Source of the DNA: Pseudomonas fluorescens
GTDB lineage: Bacteria; Pseudomonadota; Gammaproteobacteria; Pseudomonadales; Pseudomonadaceae
Direction of reading: 5' to 3'
Assembly (NCBI RefSeq): GCF_000967965.1
Contig: NZ_LACC01000008.1
Coordinates: forward strand, 1 to 64,000
Length of the DNA stretch: 64,000 nt
This document shows, piece after piece, positions 26,281 to 35,708 of this stretch; position 1 is the stretch's first letter, and the number at the start of each line of letters is the position of its first letter. Under the pieces are notes generated by a model. The model was not told where the DNA came from. It saw only the letters and a program-made list of their open reading frames with translations, and made no database searches. Made by a program: the position numbers and the translations under genes.

Positions 26281-27924
26281 TTACAGACTGGTTTGGAAAG
26301 TCAGGGTGATACGACCGCGGTCCGTACTGCCCATCGCACCGAGGCGCTCTTGGGCATCTCCGGCATCCGAATAGAGGAGGCCAACCTTGTACCGCATGTT
26401 GATGTCGGCAGTGACGCCGGTCGACCAGGCATACGCGCGCTCCGCAGACCCTGTCGGGACCGGTGAATTGCCATGCAGGCCATAGCCGGCCAAGGTCAGG
26501 TTGCCGGTCAGGTCGACGCCGGGCAGTACCTGCAACCAGGTTGGCAGCAGGATCAACGAGAAGCTGCTGGCGTTGCGACTGCCGCAGCCAGGGCCGTCCA
26601 GGTCGTCGGCACACTCGTTGAAGACAGATTTATTGTGCGTCACCTTGTCCAGATAGGTGTAGGAGAGCTCCGCAACCACGACCCCGGTGTCGTACAGCGG
26701 CAAGACGGGCATCGACGCCTGGGTATTGAACAGGGCATGCCAGGTATTGCCGGTCGCACCGTCGAGGCTGCCATTTGGCAGCGGCCCCCCGGTGCTATCC
26801 AGCGCAGTGCCACGGCGATAGGAAACCTCTGCCCCCCAGCTGATGTCCTGCCAACTGAAGTTGGTGAAGGCGCCGAAAAGGTCGACACCACGGTTGTACA
26901 CCTGATGGAAGCGCAGGCCAGTGATTTCACTTGGGTCAACCGCGAAATTGACCGGCCACGGCTGCATCTCATCCAGGTGGCGATACACCAGACCGACGGT
27001 GCCGCCGTACCAGTCCGGACTCAGGCTCAACTGCATGCCAAAGTTGCCCTTCTGCTTGTCATCAGGTTCGATGATGTTGCCCTGGTTGATGTAGATATTG
27101 CCGAAGCCGGGCACGGCAGCCGCAAAAATCCGGCCATCGTCGCTATACAAAAAGTCTGGTCCGCCCAGGAAGGTACCGCCCTCGCTCTGCCGGTTCGGCT
27201 TCCAATCCAGGTGGTAGTAGCCGGACAGGGAGACCGTGTCACTCAGTTGGCTCTGGAAAGACAGCTGCGGCAGCGGCAAAGCCAGCTCCTTCGGCGAAGC
27301 TCCGGGGATCTCCGCCCCCTTCTGGAAGTTGGCGGGCTGCTGGCTCCAGGAAATCGCGTCACTGCCATTGACCTGGGATACACCCCAAATCAGCGCGTAC
27401 TGGCCTGCCTTCACCGACACAGGGATGCTGCCCATATTGAAGGCACCGAACACGAATGCGTCGAGAATCTCGCCAGACGGGCCGTTGTAGTATCGCTGCG
27501 CCTGCCGCGAAAGCTTGCCGTCGGCGTTATCGGAGATTCCTTGCAGGTCGGGGTTGCCCTTCAGGTCATGATCGTCGTAAGCGTTGTCGTACCAACCCGT
27601 GGCACTGACGCGAACGCCATAATCGTCCTTGTAGATGACGTCCATCTCGGTCAGCACATCGAGGCGCCGCTTCCACATCTCGCCGCTGTGGGTGGAGTAC
27701 TCGGACTGTTGGTTGTTGGGATCGTCGCCCAGATGCGAGTCGATCGACTCCGCGCGCCACCCAAGCCCAAGACGCAAGTCCGTGGTCCAGTTGATCTGCA
27801 GGTCGGGATTGCCGGTATCGATGGATATGGCATGGGCCAAGGGGCTGACCACTGCACCGAGCAACAGCATCGGCGCCAATAGCCTGCGACCACCCTGGGT
27901 CGCAGCCTTCTCTGTCTTGTGCAT
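26281..27924 (-). CDS. DUF1302 outer-membrane porin-like protein
   Basis: A 547-residue protein with a signal peptide (RRLLAPMLLLGAVVSPLAHA, ending near residue 32) and a beta-barrel-like composition with alternating aromatic strands, ending in the aromatic-containing RITLTFQTSL. The start ISIDTGNPDLQINWTTDLRLGLGWRAE is typical of DUF1302. It probably forms an outer-membrane channel for hydrophobic molecules. It is the first gene of the minus-strand DUF1302-DUF1329 unit, divergent from kstD. GGAG is 7 bases before ATG 27924. Confidence 0.86.
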   Translation of the reverse strand: MHKTEKAATQGGRRLLAPMLLLGAVVSPLAHAISIDTGNPDLQINWTTDLRLGLGWRAESIDSHLGDDPNNQQSEYSTHSGEMWKRRLDVLTEMDVIYKDDYGVRVSATGWYDNAYDDHDLKGNPDLQGISDNADGKLSRQAQRYYNGPSGEILDAFVFGAFNMGSIPVSVKAGQYALIWGVSQVNGSDAISWSQQPANFQKGAEIPGASPKELALPLPQLSFQSQLSDTVSLSGYYHLDWKPNRQSEGGTFLGGPDFLYSDDGRIFAAAVPGFGNIYINQGNIIEPDDKQKGNFGMQLSLSPDWYGGTVGLVYRHLDEMQPWPVNFAVDPSEITGLRFHQVYNRGVDLFGAFTNFSWQDISWGAEVSYRRGTALDSTGGPLPNGSLDGATGNTWHALFNTQASMPVLPLYDTGVVVAELSYTYLDKVTHNKSVFNECADDLDGPGCGSRNASSFSLILLPTWLQVLPGVDLTGNLTLAGYGLHGNSPVPTGSAERAYAWSTGVTADINMRYKVGLLYSDAGDAQERLGAMGSTDRGRITLTFQTSL

Positions 27925-27975
27925 GTTGTGCTCCGCAAGTCCAAGTCTGGTTTTGTTTTTTGTTCAACTTGTCCT
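27922..27975 (-). promoter_or_regulatory. Duplicated leader, copy 2 (DUF1302 gene)
   Basis: Partner of the leader at 24538-24587. Similarity weakens further upstream, although a GACAGCCC-GG segment is found in both. The whole 340-bp region 27925-28264 separates the divergent DUF1302 and kstD genes and must hold both promoters. It is AT-richer around 28060-28100. No other gene is supported in it. Confidence 0.6.
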
Positions 27976-28264
27976 GATGACAGCCCTGGCCGGTTCCCCG
28001 GGCCGCGACTTCGGAACCAGTTTCAACACAACGACCCAGTGCCAACATCAACCGTTTGCAGTAGCCAATAAAATAAATCCTCCCCTCATGTCTGCATCGT
28101 GCTCAACGAATGAGCTCATCTACTGCATACGGTTGATGATTACGTAGAGGCATCGCGATCAACCTATGTGCATCGAAGCAGCGCCACCGAAAACCGGCGG
28201 CGGCCTTCGCTCCCCAGAACAGGAAAGCGCCCCCGCTGGCGCGTGACAACGGAGATCGCATGCC

Positions 28265-30010
28265 ATGAATGCATTCATCGAGGACAAGCACTGCGCGGTC
28301 CTGGTGGTCGGTTCCGGGGCGGGCGCCCTGCTCGCCGCCAACCGTGCCCATGACCTCGGACTTAAGGTCATCGTCATTGAGAAGAGTGATCGCTACGGCG
28401 GTACCTCCGCGTTGTCCGGCGGCGGCATCTGGATCCCCAACAACTCAGGAATCCAGGGGCTGGACAACTACGAACAGGCGCTGACCTACTTCAGGGCCTG
28501 CACCAAGGGCCGGGTCCCGGAAGGGAAACTTCGTGCCTATCTCGACTCGGCACCGGAAATGGTCGAGTACATGCGTCAGCAGATCGGGGTGAAGTACAAC
28601 GCCGTCACCGGCTACGCCGATTACTGTCAGCACCTGCCGGGCGCCTCGGACAACGGCCGCACCATGTTCGTCGAGCCGGTGGATGCCGGAGTGCTGGGAG
28701 ATGACTTCTTCGCCCTGCGTGAAGCCGACATGGGCGCCAAACTGTTCGGTCGCATCGCTCTGGACTACTACGACGGCCAATTGCTGGGCGCCCGCGCCAC
28801 GGGCTGGAAGCGCAAGATCTTCTCGCTGATCTGGAACTACTGGTCGGACATCGGCTGGCGCCTGAAGACCCGCCGTGACCGACGCGTCACCATGGGCAGC
28901 GCCCTCATCGCCGGTCTGCGCATCGGTCTGCAGGAACGCGGGGTTGAGCTGCTGCTCAACACCCGCCTGGAGCATTTCATTGTCGACAATGGTTTCGTCC
29001 AGGGAGCGGTCGTCAGCCAGGACTGCAACGAGTACCGCATCCTTGCCAACCAGGCGGTGATCGTCGCATCCGGCGGTTTCGAACAGAGCCAGCCGCTGCG
29101 CACCGCCCACCTGCCGGTCCAGACACAGGTGGAGTGGAGCGTGACGCCCATGCACAACAACACCGGCGATGCGCTGATTGCCGGCCAGAACATCGGCGCG
29201 GACACCGAGTTCCTCCACGAAGCCTGGTGGGCGCCGACCGTACGCATCCCGGCGGCGGACACGCCGAACGTGAACATGCGCAGCGCGCTTTTCATCGAAC
29301 GCAGCTATGCCCACAGCCTCTGCGTCAATCGCCTGGGCAGGCGCTTCGCCAACGAGGCCATGTCCTATAACGACTTCGGCCACGCGATGATCAAGGACGG
29401 CGCCAGCACCGGCGCAAACACACCCTGCTGGTTCATCTTCGATGCCAACTATCGCAAGAAGAACATCCTCGGCCGGATCATGCCCGGCTCGATCATGCCG
29501 GACGCAAGCCTGCCTCCCGAGTGGTGGGACAGTGTGCTCTACCGCGCCGGTTCCATTGGCGAACTGGCCCTCAAGATCGCTATCGATCCCGCCACCCTGG
29601 AAAATACAGTGTCGGTCTTCAACGATTACACCAAAACCGGCGTCGACCTCGATTTCAATCGCGGTCACCACAGCTTCGACCGCTTCTACTGCGACCCCCG
29701 GCACCAGCCGAATCCGAGCTTGGGCGCGCTCGACCGGGCGCCCTATTACGCGATTCGCGTCGACCTCGGCGACCTCGGCACCAAGGGTGGCCTGAAAGTC
29801 GATCGCGACGCCAACGTACTGGACGTCGAGGGTCAGCCGATCCCCGGCCTCTACGCCATCGGCAACGCCTCGGGCGCGGTGACGGCGGACTCCTACCCCG
29901 GCGCGGGCGGCACACTCGGCCCTGCGCTCACATTCGGCTACCGCGCGGCCAACCACATTGCCCGCTCCACGCAGCTTGCAGCCGCCACGCCGTCCGTGGC
30001 CCGCGTCTAG
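28265..30010 (+). CDS. kstD: 3-ketosteroid Delta1-dehydrogenase
   Basis: A 581-residue flavoprotein introducing the C1-C2 double bond into 3-ketosteroids. The FAD motif VVGSGAGALLAANRAHDLG is at about residues 14-32, followed by YGGTSALSGGGIWIPNN. The C-terminal block ADSYPGAGGTLGPALTFGY contains the Tyr and Gly of the KstD active site, a strong family marker. The N-terminal MNAFIEDKHCAVLVV is normal. It opens the plus-strand block; a 118-bp gap separates it from the acyl-CoA dehydrogenase gene. The Kst4D-like paralogue at 9688 lacks this C-terminal block. Confidence 0.9.
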   Translation: MNAFIEDKHCAVLVVGSGAGALLAANRAHDLGLKVIVIEKSDRYGGTSALSGGGIWIPNNSGIQGLDNYEQALTYFRACTKGRVPEGKLRAYLDSAPEMVEYMRQQIGVKYNAVTGYADYCQHLPGASDNGRTMFVEPVDAGVLGDDFFALREADMGAKLFGRIALDYYDGQLLGARATGWKRKIFSLIWNYWSDIGWRLKTRRDRRVTMGSALIAGLRIGLQERGVELLLNTRLEHFIVDNGFVQGAVVSQDCNEYRILANQAVIVASGGFEQSQPLRTAHLPVQTQVEWSVTPMHNNTGDALIAGQNIGADTEFLHEAWWAPTVRIPAADTPNVNMRSALFIERSYAHSLCVNRLGRRFANEAMSYNDFGHAMIKDGASTGANTPCWFIFDANYRKKNILGRIMPGSIMPDASLPPEWWDSVLYRAGSIGELALKIAIDPATLENTVSVFNDYTKTGVDLDFNRGHHSFDRFYCDPRHQPNPSLGALDRAPYYAIRVDLGDLGTKGGLKVDRDANVLDVEGQPIPGLYAIGNASGAVTADSYPGAGGTLGPALTFGYRAANHIARSTQLAAATPSVARV

Positions 30011-30128
30011 TACTGCGTTTGCGGCATGACACCCAGGCCGGGGCTCATGAAAAATGAGTCCGGCATGGGCAACAAGTACCAGATACCTCGCAGTCGACCC
30101 ATTCACGACTCAAAGAAGGAGCCCACCC

Positions 30129-31157
30129 GTGCTCGCGCTATTCAACGACGAACAGCAGATGTTTGAAAACTCGGCCAAACGCCTGGCGCAGTCCATTGGC
30201 ATCGCCAACCCGCATGATCTCCAGACCCGCGACGCCCAACGGGACTGGCAGAAACTCACCGAAGTGGGCCTGCTCGGCCTGCGCTTGCGTGACAACGGCA
30301 CGCCACTCGCCTCCGGTGTGGAAGTCATGATCGCCGCCCAGGCCTTGGGCGAAACCCTGGTTCCCCAACCCTTCGCCTCCGCCGTACTGGCCAGCGAGCT
30401 GCTCGCCCAGGCAGACGCCCCGTACGAACTGATCGAAGAACTCGCCGCCGGTGAAACCCGCTATGCGCTGCTGCTGGACCGCACTCTGGAGCGTCTGGCC
30501 GCCCCCGACGAAGTCGGCTGCATCGCCTGGGATTGCGAAGGCGCCGACTATGCCCTGGGCCTGGCCGATGGCCGCCTCGTGCGTATCAGCCTGCAACAGG
30601 GTTTTGCTGCGGGCCACGACCCGGCCGACCTGACCCGCGCCGTATTGCACCTTCGCACTGCGCATGGCGCAGCGCAGGTGCTCGGCCAACCGATAGACGC
30701 CGACGCCCTCAAACGCTGGTACGCCCTGGCCCTGACCACCGTGGCGGCGGACATCGTCGGCGCACTCAACGGCGCCCATGCCGGTGCAGTGGCCTACACC
30801 AAGGAGCGCGTGCAGTACGGGGCACTGATCGGCAGCTTCCAGGCCATCCAGCACCTGTGCGCGGAAATGCTCGTCCAGGCCCAGGCCGCCCACAGCATTA
30901 CCTGCTACGCCGCCTGGGCGGTGGACCAACTGGACGCCGACGAGGCACTGCTGGCCGCACGCACCGCCAAGGCCTACGCCTCTTCCGTAGCACTGCCGGT
31001 GACCGAAGCGGTGATGCAGGTCTACGGCGGCATCGGCCAGACCTGGGAGCACATCGCCCACGTCTACACCCGCCGCGCCCTGCTCGACGCCCGACTATTC
31101 GGCGGCGAGTCCCATCAATTGCAGCAAATCGCCGACGCCCGACTGGGAGCACGCTGA
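30129..31157 (+). CDS. Acyl-CoA dehydrogenase, shorter subunit of a pair
   Basis: A 342-residue acyl-CoA-dehydrogenase-family protein starting at GTG 30129, chosen because AAGGAG lies 8 bases upstream; the in-frame ATG at 30054 has no such site. The C-terminal domain is normal (YGGIGQTWEHIAHVYTRRALL), while the N-terminal and middle domains are divergent. Its stop abuts the ATG of the next acyl-CoA dehydrogenase (31158), so the two are translationally coupled. Paired FadE proteins forming heteromers (ChsE1-ChsE2, Scd-type) are a hallmark of steroid side-chain oxidation, and this pair fits that. Confidence 0.85.
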   Translation: MLALFNDEQQMFENSAKRLAQSIGIANPHDLQTRDAQRDWQKLTEVGLLGLRLRDNGTPLASGVEVMIAAQALGETLVPQPFASAVLASELLAQADAPYELIEELAAGETRYALLLDRTLERLAAPDEVGCIAWDCEGADYALGLADGRLVRISLQQGFAAGHDPADLTRAVLHLRTAHGAAQVLGQPIDADALKRWYALALTTVAADIVGALNGAHAGAVAYTKERVQYGALIGSFQAIQHLCAEMLVQAQAAHSITCYAAWAVDQLDADEALLAARTAKAYASSVALPVTEAVMQVYGGIGQTWEHIAHVYTRRALLDARLFGGESHQLQQIADARLGAR

Positions 31158-32288
31158 ATGGACTACCGAGATACCCCCGAAGAGGCCGGATTCCGCCTCG
31201 AACTGCGCGAATGGTTCAAGCACAACACTCCCGCCAACTGGCGCGAAGTCACCGACCCGCAAGGCCTGCGCGCGCTGAGCAAGAGCTGGCACAAGGCACT
31301 CTACGCCAGCGGCTACATCGGCCTGAACTGGCCGAAGGAGTACGGTGGCCAGGGGCTGTCCGCAACTTTCGACGCCATTCTCAATGACGAAGCGGGCCGC
31401 GCCGATTCCCCTCGCCTGCCGGCGATGGTGAACTACCTTGGGCGGGCGATCTTCACCTACGGTACCGAAGAGCAGAAGCAACACTTTCTGCCCACCCTGC
31501 TCAGTGGTGAGGTGCAGTGGTGCCAGGGCTTCAGCGAACCCGGTGCCGGCTCCGACCTGGCCTCGCTGCGCACCCGCGCCGAGCAGGACGGCGACCACTA
31601 CGTCGTCAACGGCCAGAAAATGTGGACCAGCGGTGCACTGCAGGCCGACTGGTGCCTGCTGCTGGCACGCACCGACAGCAACGCGGCCAAGCACAAGGGC
31701 ATCTCCTGCCTGCTGACCCCGCTCGATGCACCCGGCATCACCGTCAAGCCGATCGTATTGCACAGCGGCGAACCGGAAACCGCCGAAGTGTTCTTCGATG
31801 ATGTGCGCATTCCCGCGAGCCAGCGCATCAGCGCGCCGGGCGACGGCTGGCGCATCGCGATGACGACGGTGTCCTACGAACGTGGCGCTTCGGACACCGG
31901 CTCCATTTCAGCACTGCGTCGCCAACTGCGCGAGATCGAACAGATCGCCGCCGAGCGCGGCCTGCTCGCCGATACCAGCACCCGCCATAAGCTGGCGCGC
32001 GCCCATGTGGACATCGAAGCGCTGAGCCTGAACGTGGCGCAGCAACTGTCGCTGCGCCTGGCCGGACGCGATCCCGGGCCGGAAGGCTCAGTGGGCAAGC
32101 TGCTCTGGTCCAAGGCCGCCCAGTACACCATGCATGTCGCGCTCGACGTACTTGGCGCCGACGCCCTGACCGGCAATGCCCCCCGCTGGCTGGCCGAGTA
32201 CTTCACCTCGCGCCCGGTCAGCGTCTACGGCGGGTCCTCGCAAATCCAGAAGAACATCCTCGCCCGCATGCTCGACATGCCGCGCTGA
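31158..32288 (+). CDS. Acyl-CoA dehydrogenase, partner subunit
   Basis: A 376-residue acyl-CoA dehydrogenase. FAD/substrate motifs are intact: WCQGFSEPGAGSDLASL, then VNGQKMWTSGALQADW, and the C-terminal VYGGSSQIQKNILARM. A YERG segment near residue 240 may hold the catalytic Glu in this branch. With the coupled upstream gene it probably forms a heteromeric enzyme that dehydrogenates a short steroid side-chain CoA thioester (for example a C22 pregnane-type acid in bile-salt or sterol degradation). The exact substrate is not readable from sequence. Confidence 0.88.
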   Translation: MDYRDTPEEAGFRLELREWFKHNTPANWREVTDPQGLRALSKSWHKALYASGYIGLNWPKEYGGQGLSATFDAILNDEAGRADSPRLPAMVNYLGRAIFTYGTEEQKQHFLPTLLSGEVQWCQGFSEPGAGSDLASLRTRAEQDGDHYVVNGQKMWTSGALQADWCLLLARTDSNAAKHKGISCLLTPLDAPGITVKPIVLHSGEPETAEVFFDDVRIPASQRISAPGDGWRIAMTTVSYERGASDTGSISALRRQLREIEQIAAERGLLADTSTRHKLARAHVDIEALSLNVAQQLSLRLAGRDPGPEGSVGKLLWSKAAQYTMHVALDVLGADALTGNAPRWLAEYFTSRPVSVYGGSSQIQKNILARMLDMPR

Positions 32289-32305
32289 CCACAAGGAGCC
32301 CCATC

Positions 32306-33064
32306 ATGCGCTTGAACAATCGCGTCGCCGTAATCACCGGCGCTTCACAAGGAATCGGTCGCGCCGTGGCCCGCTGCTATGCGGCGCAAGGCGCCAGCGT
32401 GGCCATAGTCGACATCAACGTCAGTGGCGGTGAAGAAACCGCCGCGCTGATCCATGCCGAGGGCGGCAAAGCCCTGTTCGTGCGCTGCGACATTGCCAAC
32501 CAGGTCGACGTCAACGCCGCCGCCGCCATCATCAAGGCCGAGCTCGGCCCCATCGATATCCTGGTGAACAACGCTGGCATCACCCGTCCGGCCATGCTGC
32601 ACAAGATGACCGGCGCCGAGTGGCACCAGGTGATCGATGTGCACATGCACGGCTCCTTCTACTGGCTGCAGGCGGTGGTCCACGACATGATCGAACGCCA
32701 GTGGGGGCGCATCGTCTTCGTCACTTCCTCCACTGCACAGAACGGCTCCATCGGCCAGATCAACTACGCCGCGGCCAAGTCCGCGATGCTCGGCATGGTG
32801 CGCACCGCCGCCCGCGAGCTGGGCAAGTACAACATCCTGGTCAATGCCATCGCTCCGGCGGCGGCCACCGAGATGACCAAGACCATCATGAACGACCCGA
32901 AATTCGCCGAAGCCCATGCGGCAGCGCTCAAACAGCACCCGCTGCGGCGCTCGGCGGAGCCTGAGGAAATAGCCCCGGCCTTCCTCTATCTCGTCAGCGA
33001 AGAATCCTCCTACGTCACCGGTCAGATTCTGTCGGTGGATGGCGGCTCGATGATGGTGCGCTAA
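32306..33064 (+). CDS. Short-chain dehydrogenase/reductase
   Basis: A 252-residue SDR with TGASQGIG (residues 12-19), NNAG, Ser in VTSSTAQNG and Tyr-x3-Lys in YAAAKSA, ending SVDGGSMMV. The Asp in VAIVDINVSG suggests NAD. It is embedded in the beta-oxidation block, 17 bp after the acyl-CoA dehydrogenase. It could be a 3-hydroxyacyl-CoA or 17-hydroxysteroid dehydrogenase; the HPLRRSAEPEEIAPAFLYLVSEE region is common to FabG-like SDRs. Confidence 0.87.
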   Translation: MRLNNRVAVITGASQGIGRAVARCYAAQGASVAIVDINVSGGEETAALIHAEGGKALFVRCDIANQVDVNAAAAIIKAELGPIDILVNNAGITRPAMLHKMTGAEWHQVIDVHMHGSFYWLQAVVHDMIERQWGRIVFVTSSTAQNGSIGQINYAAAKSAMLGMVRTAARELGKYNILVNAIAPAAATEMTKTIMNDPKFAEAHAAALKQHPLRRSAEPEEIAPAFLYLVSEESSYVTGQILSVDGGSMMVR

Positions 33065-33097
33065 GCGCGCGAACCGCCACGGAACAGGACAACGACA

Positions 33098-35215
33098 ATG
33101 ACTCGTATCGACACCGCAGCTCCCGATCTCGATCGCCTGCTGGCACCTCGCTCCATCGCCATGGTTGGCGCCTCCAACAACCTCTACAGCATCGGCGGCC
33201 TGCTGTTCGCCAACCTCAAGCGCTCCTTCGGCGGCGCGCTCTACCCGATCCATCCCAAGGACGACAGCGTCCAGGGCAGCCCTGCCTACGCCAGCCTGCA
33301 CGATGTACCGGGAACCGTGGACCTGGTGGTCATCGCGGTGGCCTGCCAGGCCGTCGAAGGCATCATGGAACAGGCCGTGGCCAAGGGCGTGGGTGGCGTC
33401 GCGCTGCTCTCTTCCGGCTTCGCCGAGACCGGCGCCGAAGGGACCGCCCTGCAGCAGCGCATCGCAGAGCTGGCCAAGGCTGGCGGCGTACGGGTGATTG
33501 GTCCGAACTGCATCGGCTACCTGAACATCGCCGGGGGCGTCATGGCCAACTTCGCCCTGACCCCGGACGAACCTTTGCCGCCGGGTGGCGGTGTGGCGCT
33601 GGTTTCCCAGAGCGGTGGCTTTGGCTCCTACCTGACCACCAAGGGACTGCTCACCGGCCTGCGCCTTGGCTGGTTCGTCAGTACCGGCAACGAGCTGGAC
33701 GTGAACGTCGCGGCCGTTTTGCGCTACCTCGTGGAGCGGCCGGAAGTTCGTGTGCTGCTGGCGTTCAGTGAGACCCTGCGTGACCCGGAGGTATTCATAG
33801 AAGCGGCCCGGCGCGCCCAGGCGCTCGACAAGCCACTGGTGGTCCTCAAGGCGGGGCGCTCCGAAGCTGCGGCCAAGGCCGCCATGAGCCACACCGCGTC
33901 GGTGGTCGGTGCCGTCGATGTATTCGATGCAGTCTGCCGTCAGTACGGCGTGATCGTGGCTCACAGCCTGGAGGAGATGCTCGATCTGGGCATGATCTTC
34001 CAGGACGGTCGCCGGGCGTCCGGCAAACGCCTGGCGATCATGACTGCCTCCGGCGGCACCGGCGTATTGCTGGCCGACGAAGCCAGTCTCAACGGCCTGG
34101 ATATCCCGACCTTCCCCGAAGCGGAACAGGCACAGATGCTCAGTGTGCTGCATACGCCCTTCTTCGGCAGCGTGGCCAACCCCATCGACACCACCGCAGC
34201 GGTGAAGCAGGAGTCTCTTTTCGCACTGCAGAACCTGGTCGCCCAGAGCCCTTCGGTCGACATGCTCACCACGGTCACCTGGGCTCGCGCCACCGAGGCA
34301 GCCAGGGAACTGGCCGCGCTCTACCAGCGCACCGACAAACCCATGGCTGTGCTGTCCACCGACCTTGTGGAGCCCTTGAAGCAGGCTGGCGTGCCGACCT
34401 ACACCGATCCGCAGAGGATCGCCCGCTCGCTCGCCGCCCTGCAGCGTTTCTCCTCGCGACCGTCCCTCGCGGCGGACCACGCCCGGGAACCCGATGCCGA
34501 ACGTGCCCGGCGCGCGCGACAGCACCTGCAGTTGCCACAGGGAGAGCTGGTGCTGATGGAGGCCCAGGGTAAGCGCCTGTTCGCCGAGTACGGCATCCCC
34601 ATCACCCGCGAAGAGTGGGTACACAGCGAGGAAGACGCCATCGCGGCGGCGACGCGCATCGGCGGCAAGGTGGTGCTCAAGGTCATGTCCTATCAGCTGC
34701 CGCACAAGTCCGACGTGGGCGCCATCCGCCTCGGTCTGCAGGGGCCGGACGCGGTGCGTGAAGCCTATAGAAATATGCTCGACGAAGTGCGACGCCGGGC
34801 GCCCCATGCCGTCCTCGACGGCGTGCTGGTGCAGGAGATGGTACCCGCACGCATGGAACTGACCTGTGGCTTGCAGCGCGACCCGGTGTTCGGCCCCATG
34901 GTGGCGGTGGGCCTGGGTGGCGTGCTGATCGAGCAGCTGGCGGAAACCACGCTGTTGCGCCCGCCGTTCGGGCTCGACACCGCCCGCGTCGCGCTCGGAA
35001 AACTGCTCCAGGGTCGCCTGGTCCAGGGGCGGCGTGGCCTCAGCGCCGAGGAACAGACGCAGATCGCCGCCATCATGATTGGCATCGGCAACCTGGCCCT
35101 GGAGCTCGAGGAGGTCAGCGAAATCGACATCAACCCGATCCGGGTCGACGACGGCAAGGTCTTCGCCGCCGACGCTCTGGTGGTGCTGGCCGGGTCATCC
35201 GGGCCGGCGCACTGA
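33098..35215 (+). CDS. ADP-forming acyl-CoA synthetase-like (acetate-CoA ligase family)
   Basis: A 705-residue protein combining both modules of NDP-forming acyl-CoA synthetases. An N-terminal CoA-binding domain (LLAPRSIAMVGASNNLYSIGG, about residues 11-31) and succinyl-CoA-ligase-like domain are followed by an ATP-grasp domain (about 480-700; GKVVLKVMSYQLPHKSDVGAIRLGL). It would form or use a CoA thioester reversibly with ADP or ATP. In this operon it may activate a steroid acid or recycle released short acids. This is not the AMP-forming FadD type usually assigned to steroid acid activation, so the role is open. Confidence 0.83.
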   Translation: MTRIDTAAPDLDRLLAPRSIAMVGASNNLYSIGGLLFANLKRSFGGALYPIHPKDDSVQGSPAYASLHDVPGTVDLVVIAVACQAVEGIMEQAVAKGVGGVALLSSGFAETGAEGTALQQRIAELAKAGGVRVIGPNCIGYLNIAGGVMANFALTPDEPLPPGGGVALVSQSGGFGSYLTTKGLLTGLRLGWFVSTGNELDVNVAAVLRYLVERPEVRVLLAFSETLRDPEVFIEAARRAQALDKPLVVLKAGRSEAAAKAAMSHTASVVGAVDVFDAVCRQYGVIVAHSLEEMLDLGMIFQDGRRASGKRLAIMTASGGTGVLLADEASLNGLDIPTFPEAEQAQMLSVLHTPFFGSVANPIDTTAAVKQESLFALQNLVAQSPSVDMLTTVTWARATEAARELAALYQRTDKPMAVLSTDLVEPLKQAGVPTYTDPQRIARSLAALQRFSSRPSLAADHAREPDAERARRARQHLQLPQGELVLMEAQGKRLFAEYGIPITREEWVHSEEDAIAAATRIGGKVVLKVMSYQLPHKSDVGAIRLGLQGPDAVREAYRNMLDEVRRRAPHAVLDGVLVQEMVPARMELTCGLQRDPVFGPMVAVGLGGVLIEQLAETTLLRPPFGLDTARVALGKLLQGRLVQGRRGLSAEEQTQIAAIMIGIGNLALELEEVSEIDINPIRVDDGKVFAADALVVLAGSSGPAH

Positions 35216-35228
35216 AGGAGTGAACGCG

Positions 35229-35708
35229 ATGGCAGATCAATCCCTGGTCGGTTACCAGTTCCCCTCGTTCCGCTTCAAGGTCGAGGAAGGCAAGATCGCC
35301 GAGTTTGCCAAGGCGATCCTCTGTACCGATGCCTGTTACTTCGACCCCGAGGCGGCGCGTCGGCAGGGCTTCTGCGCCCTGCCGGCACCGCCGACCTTCA
35401 GCACCGTCTCCATGCACTGGCACCCCCCGCAGGAAGGCAACCCGCTCAACCTCGACCTCAAGCGCGTACTGGCCGGTGGCAATGAATGGGAATACCTGCG
35501 ACCGGTGCTGGCCGGCGAGGAGTTCACCGTCCGCTCGCATATCGCCGACGTGACCTGCAAGCGCGGCGCCAAGGGCGAGATGACCCTGATCGTGCGCGAG
35601 ACGGGTTTCTACGACAAACAGGATCAACTGGCGCTGATCGCCCGCAGCACCATCATCGAACTGCCCCCACCGCCGCCCATGGACGAGCACGAGGTACTGC
35701 CCACATGA
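35229..35708 (+). CDS. MaoC N-terminal/FAS1-like dehydratase-domain protein
   Basis: A 159-residue single hot-dog protein of the MaoC-like N-terminal type (begins MADQSLVGYQFPSFRFKVEEGKIAEFAKAI). It has AGGNEWEYLRPVLAGEEFTV and lacks a full catalytic D-x4-H hydratase motif. It probably pairs with the next gene product to give a heteromeric enoyl-CoA hydratase, as in ChsH1-ChsH2. ATG 35229 has AAGGAG 10 bases upstream. Its stop overlaps the next ATG (ATGA), indicating translational coupling. Confidence 0.85.
   Translation: MADQSLVGYQFPSFRFKVEEGKIAEFAKAILCTDACYFDPEAARRQGFCALPAPPTFSTVSMHWHPPQEGNPLNLDLKRVLAGGNEWEYLRPVLAGEEFTVRSHIADVTCKRGAKGEMTLIVRETGFYDKQDQLALIARSTIIELPPPPPMDEHEVLPT

Noticed and set aside
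28445..30106. 553-codon open frame on the minus strand
   Set aside because: Opposite kstD, which has full family motifs; no recognisable protein on the other strand.
32345..34807. 820-codon open frame on the minus strand
   Set aside because: It lies fully opposite the SDR and CoA-ligase genes, has a His/Gly/Arg-rich composition with no motif, and arises from GC-rich codon bias.
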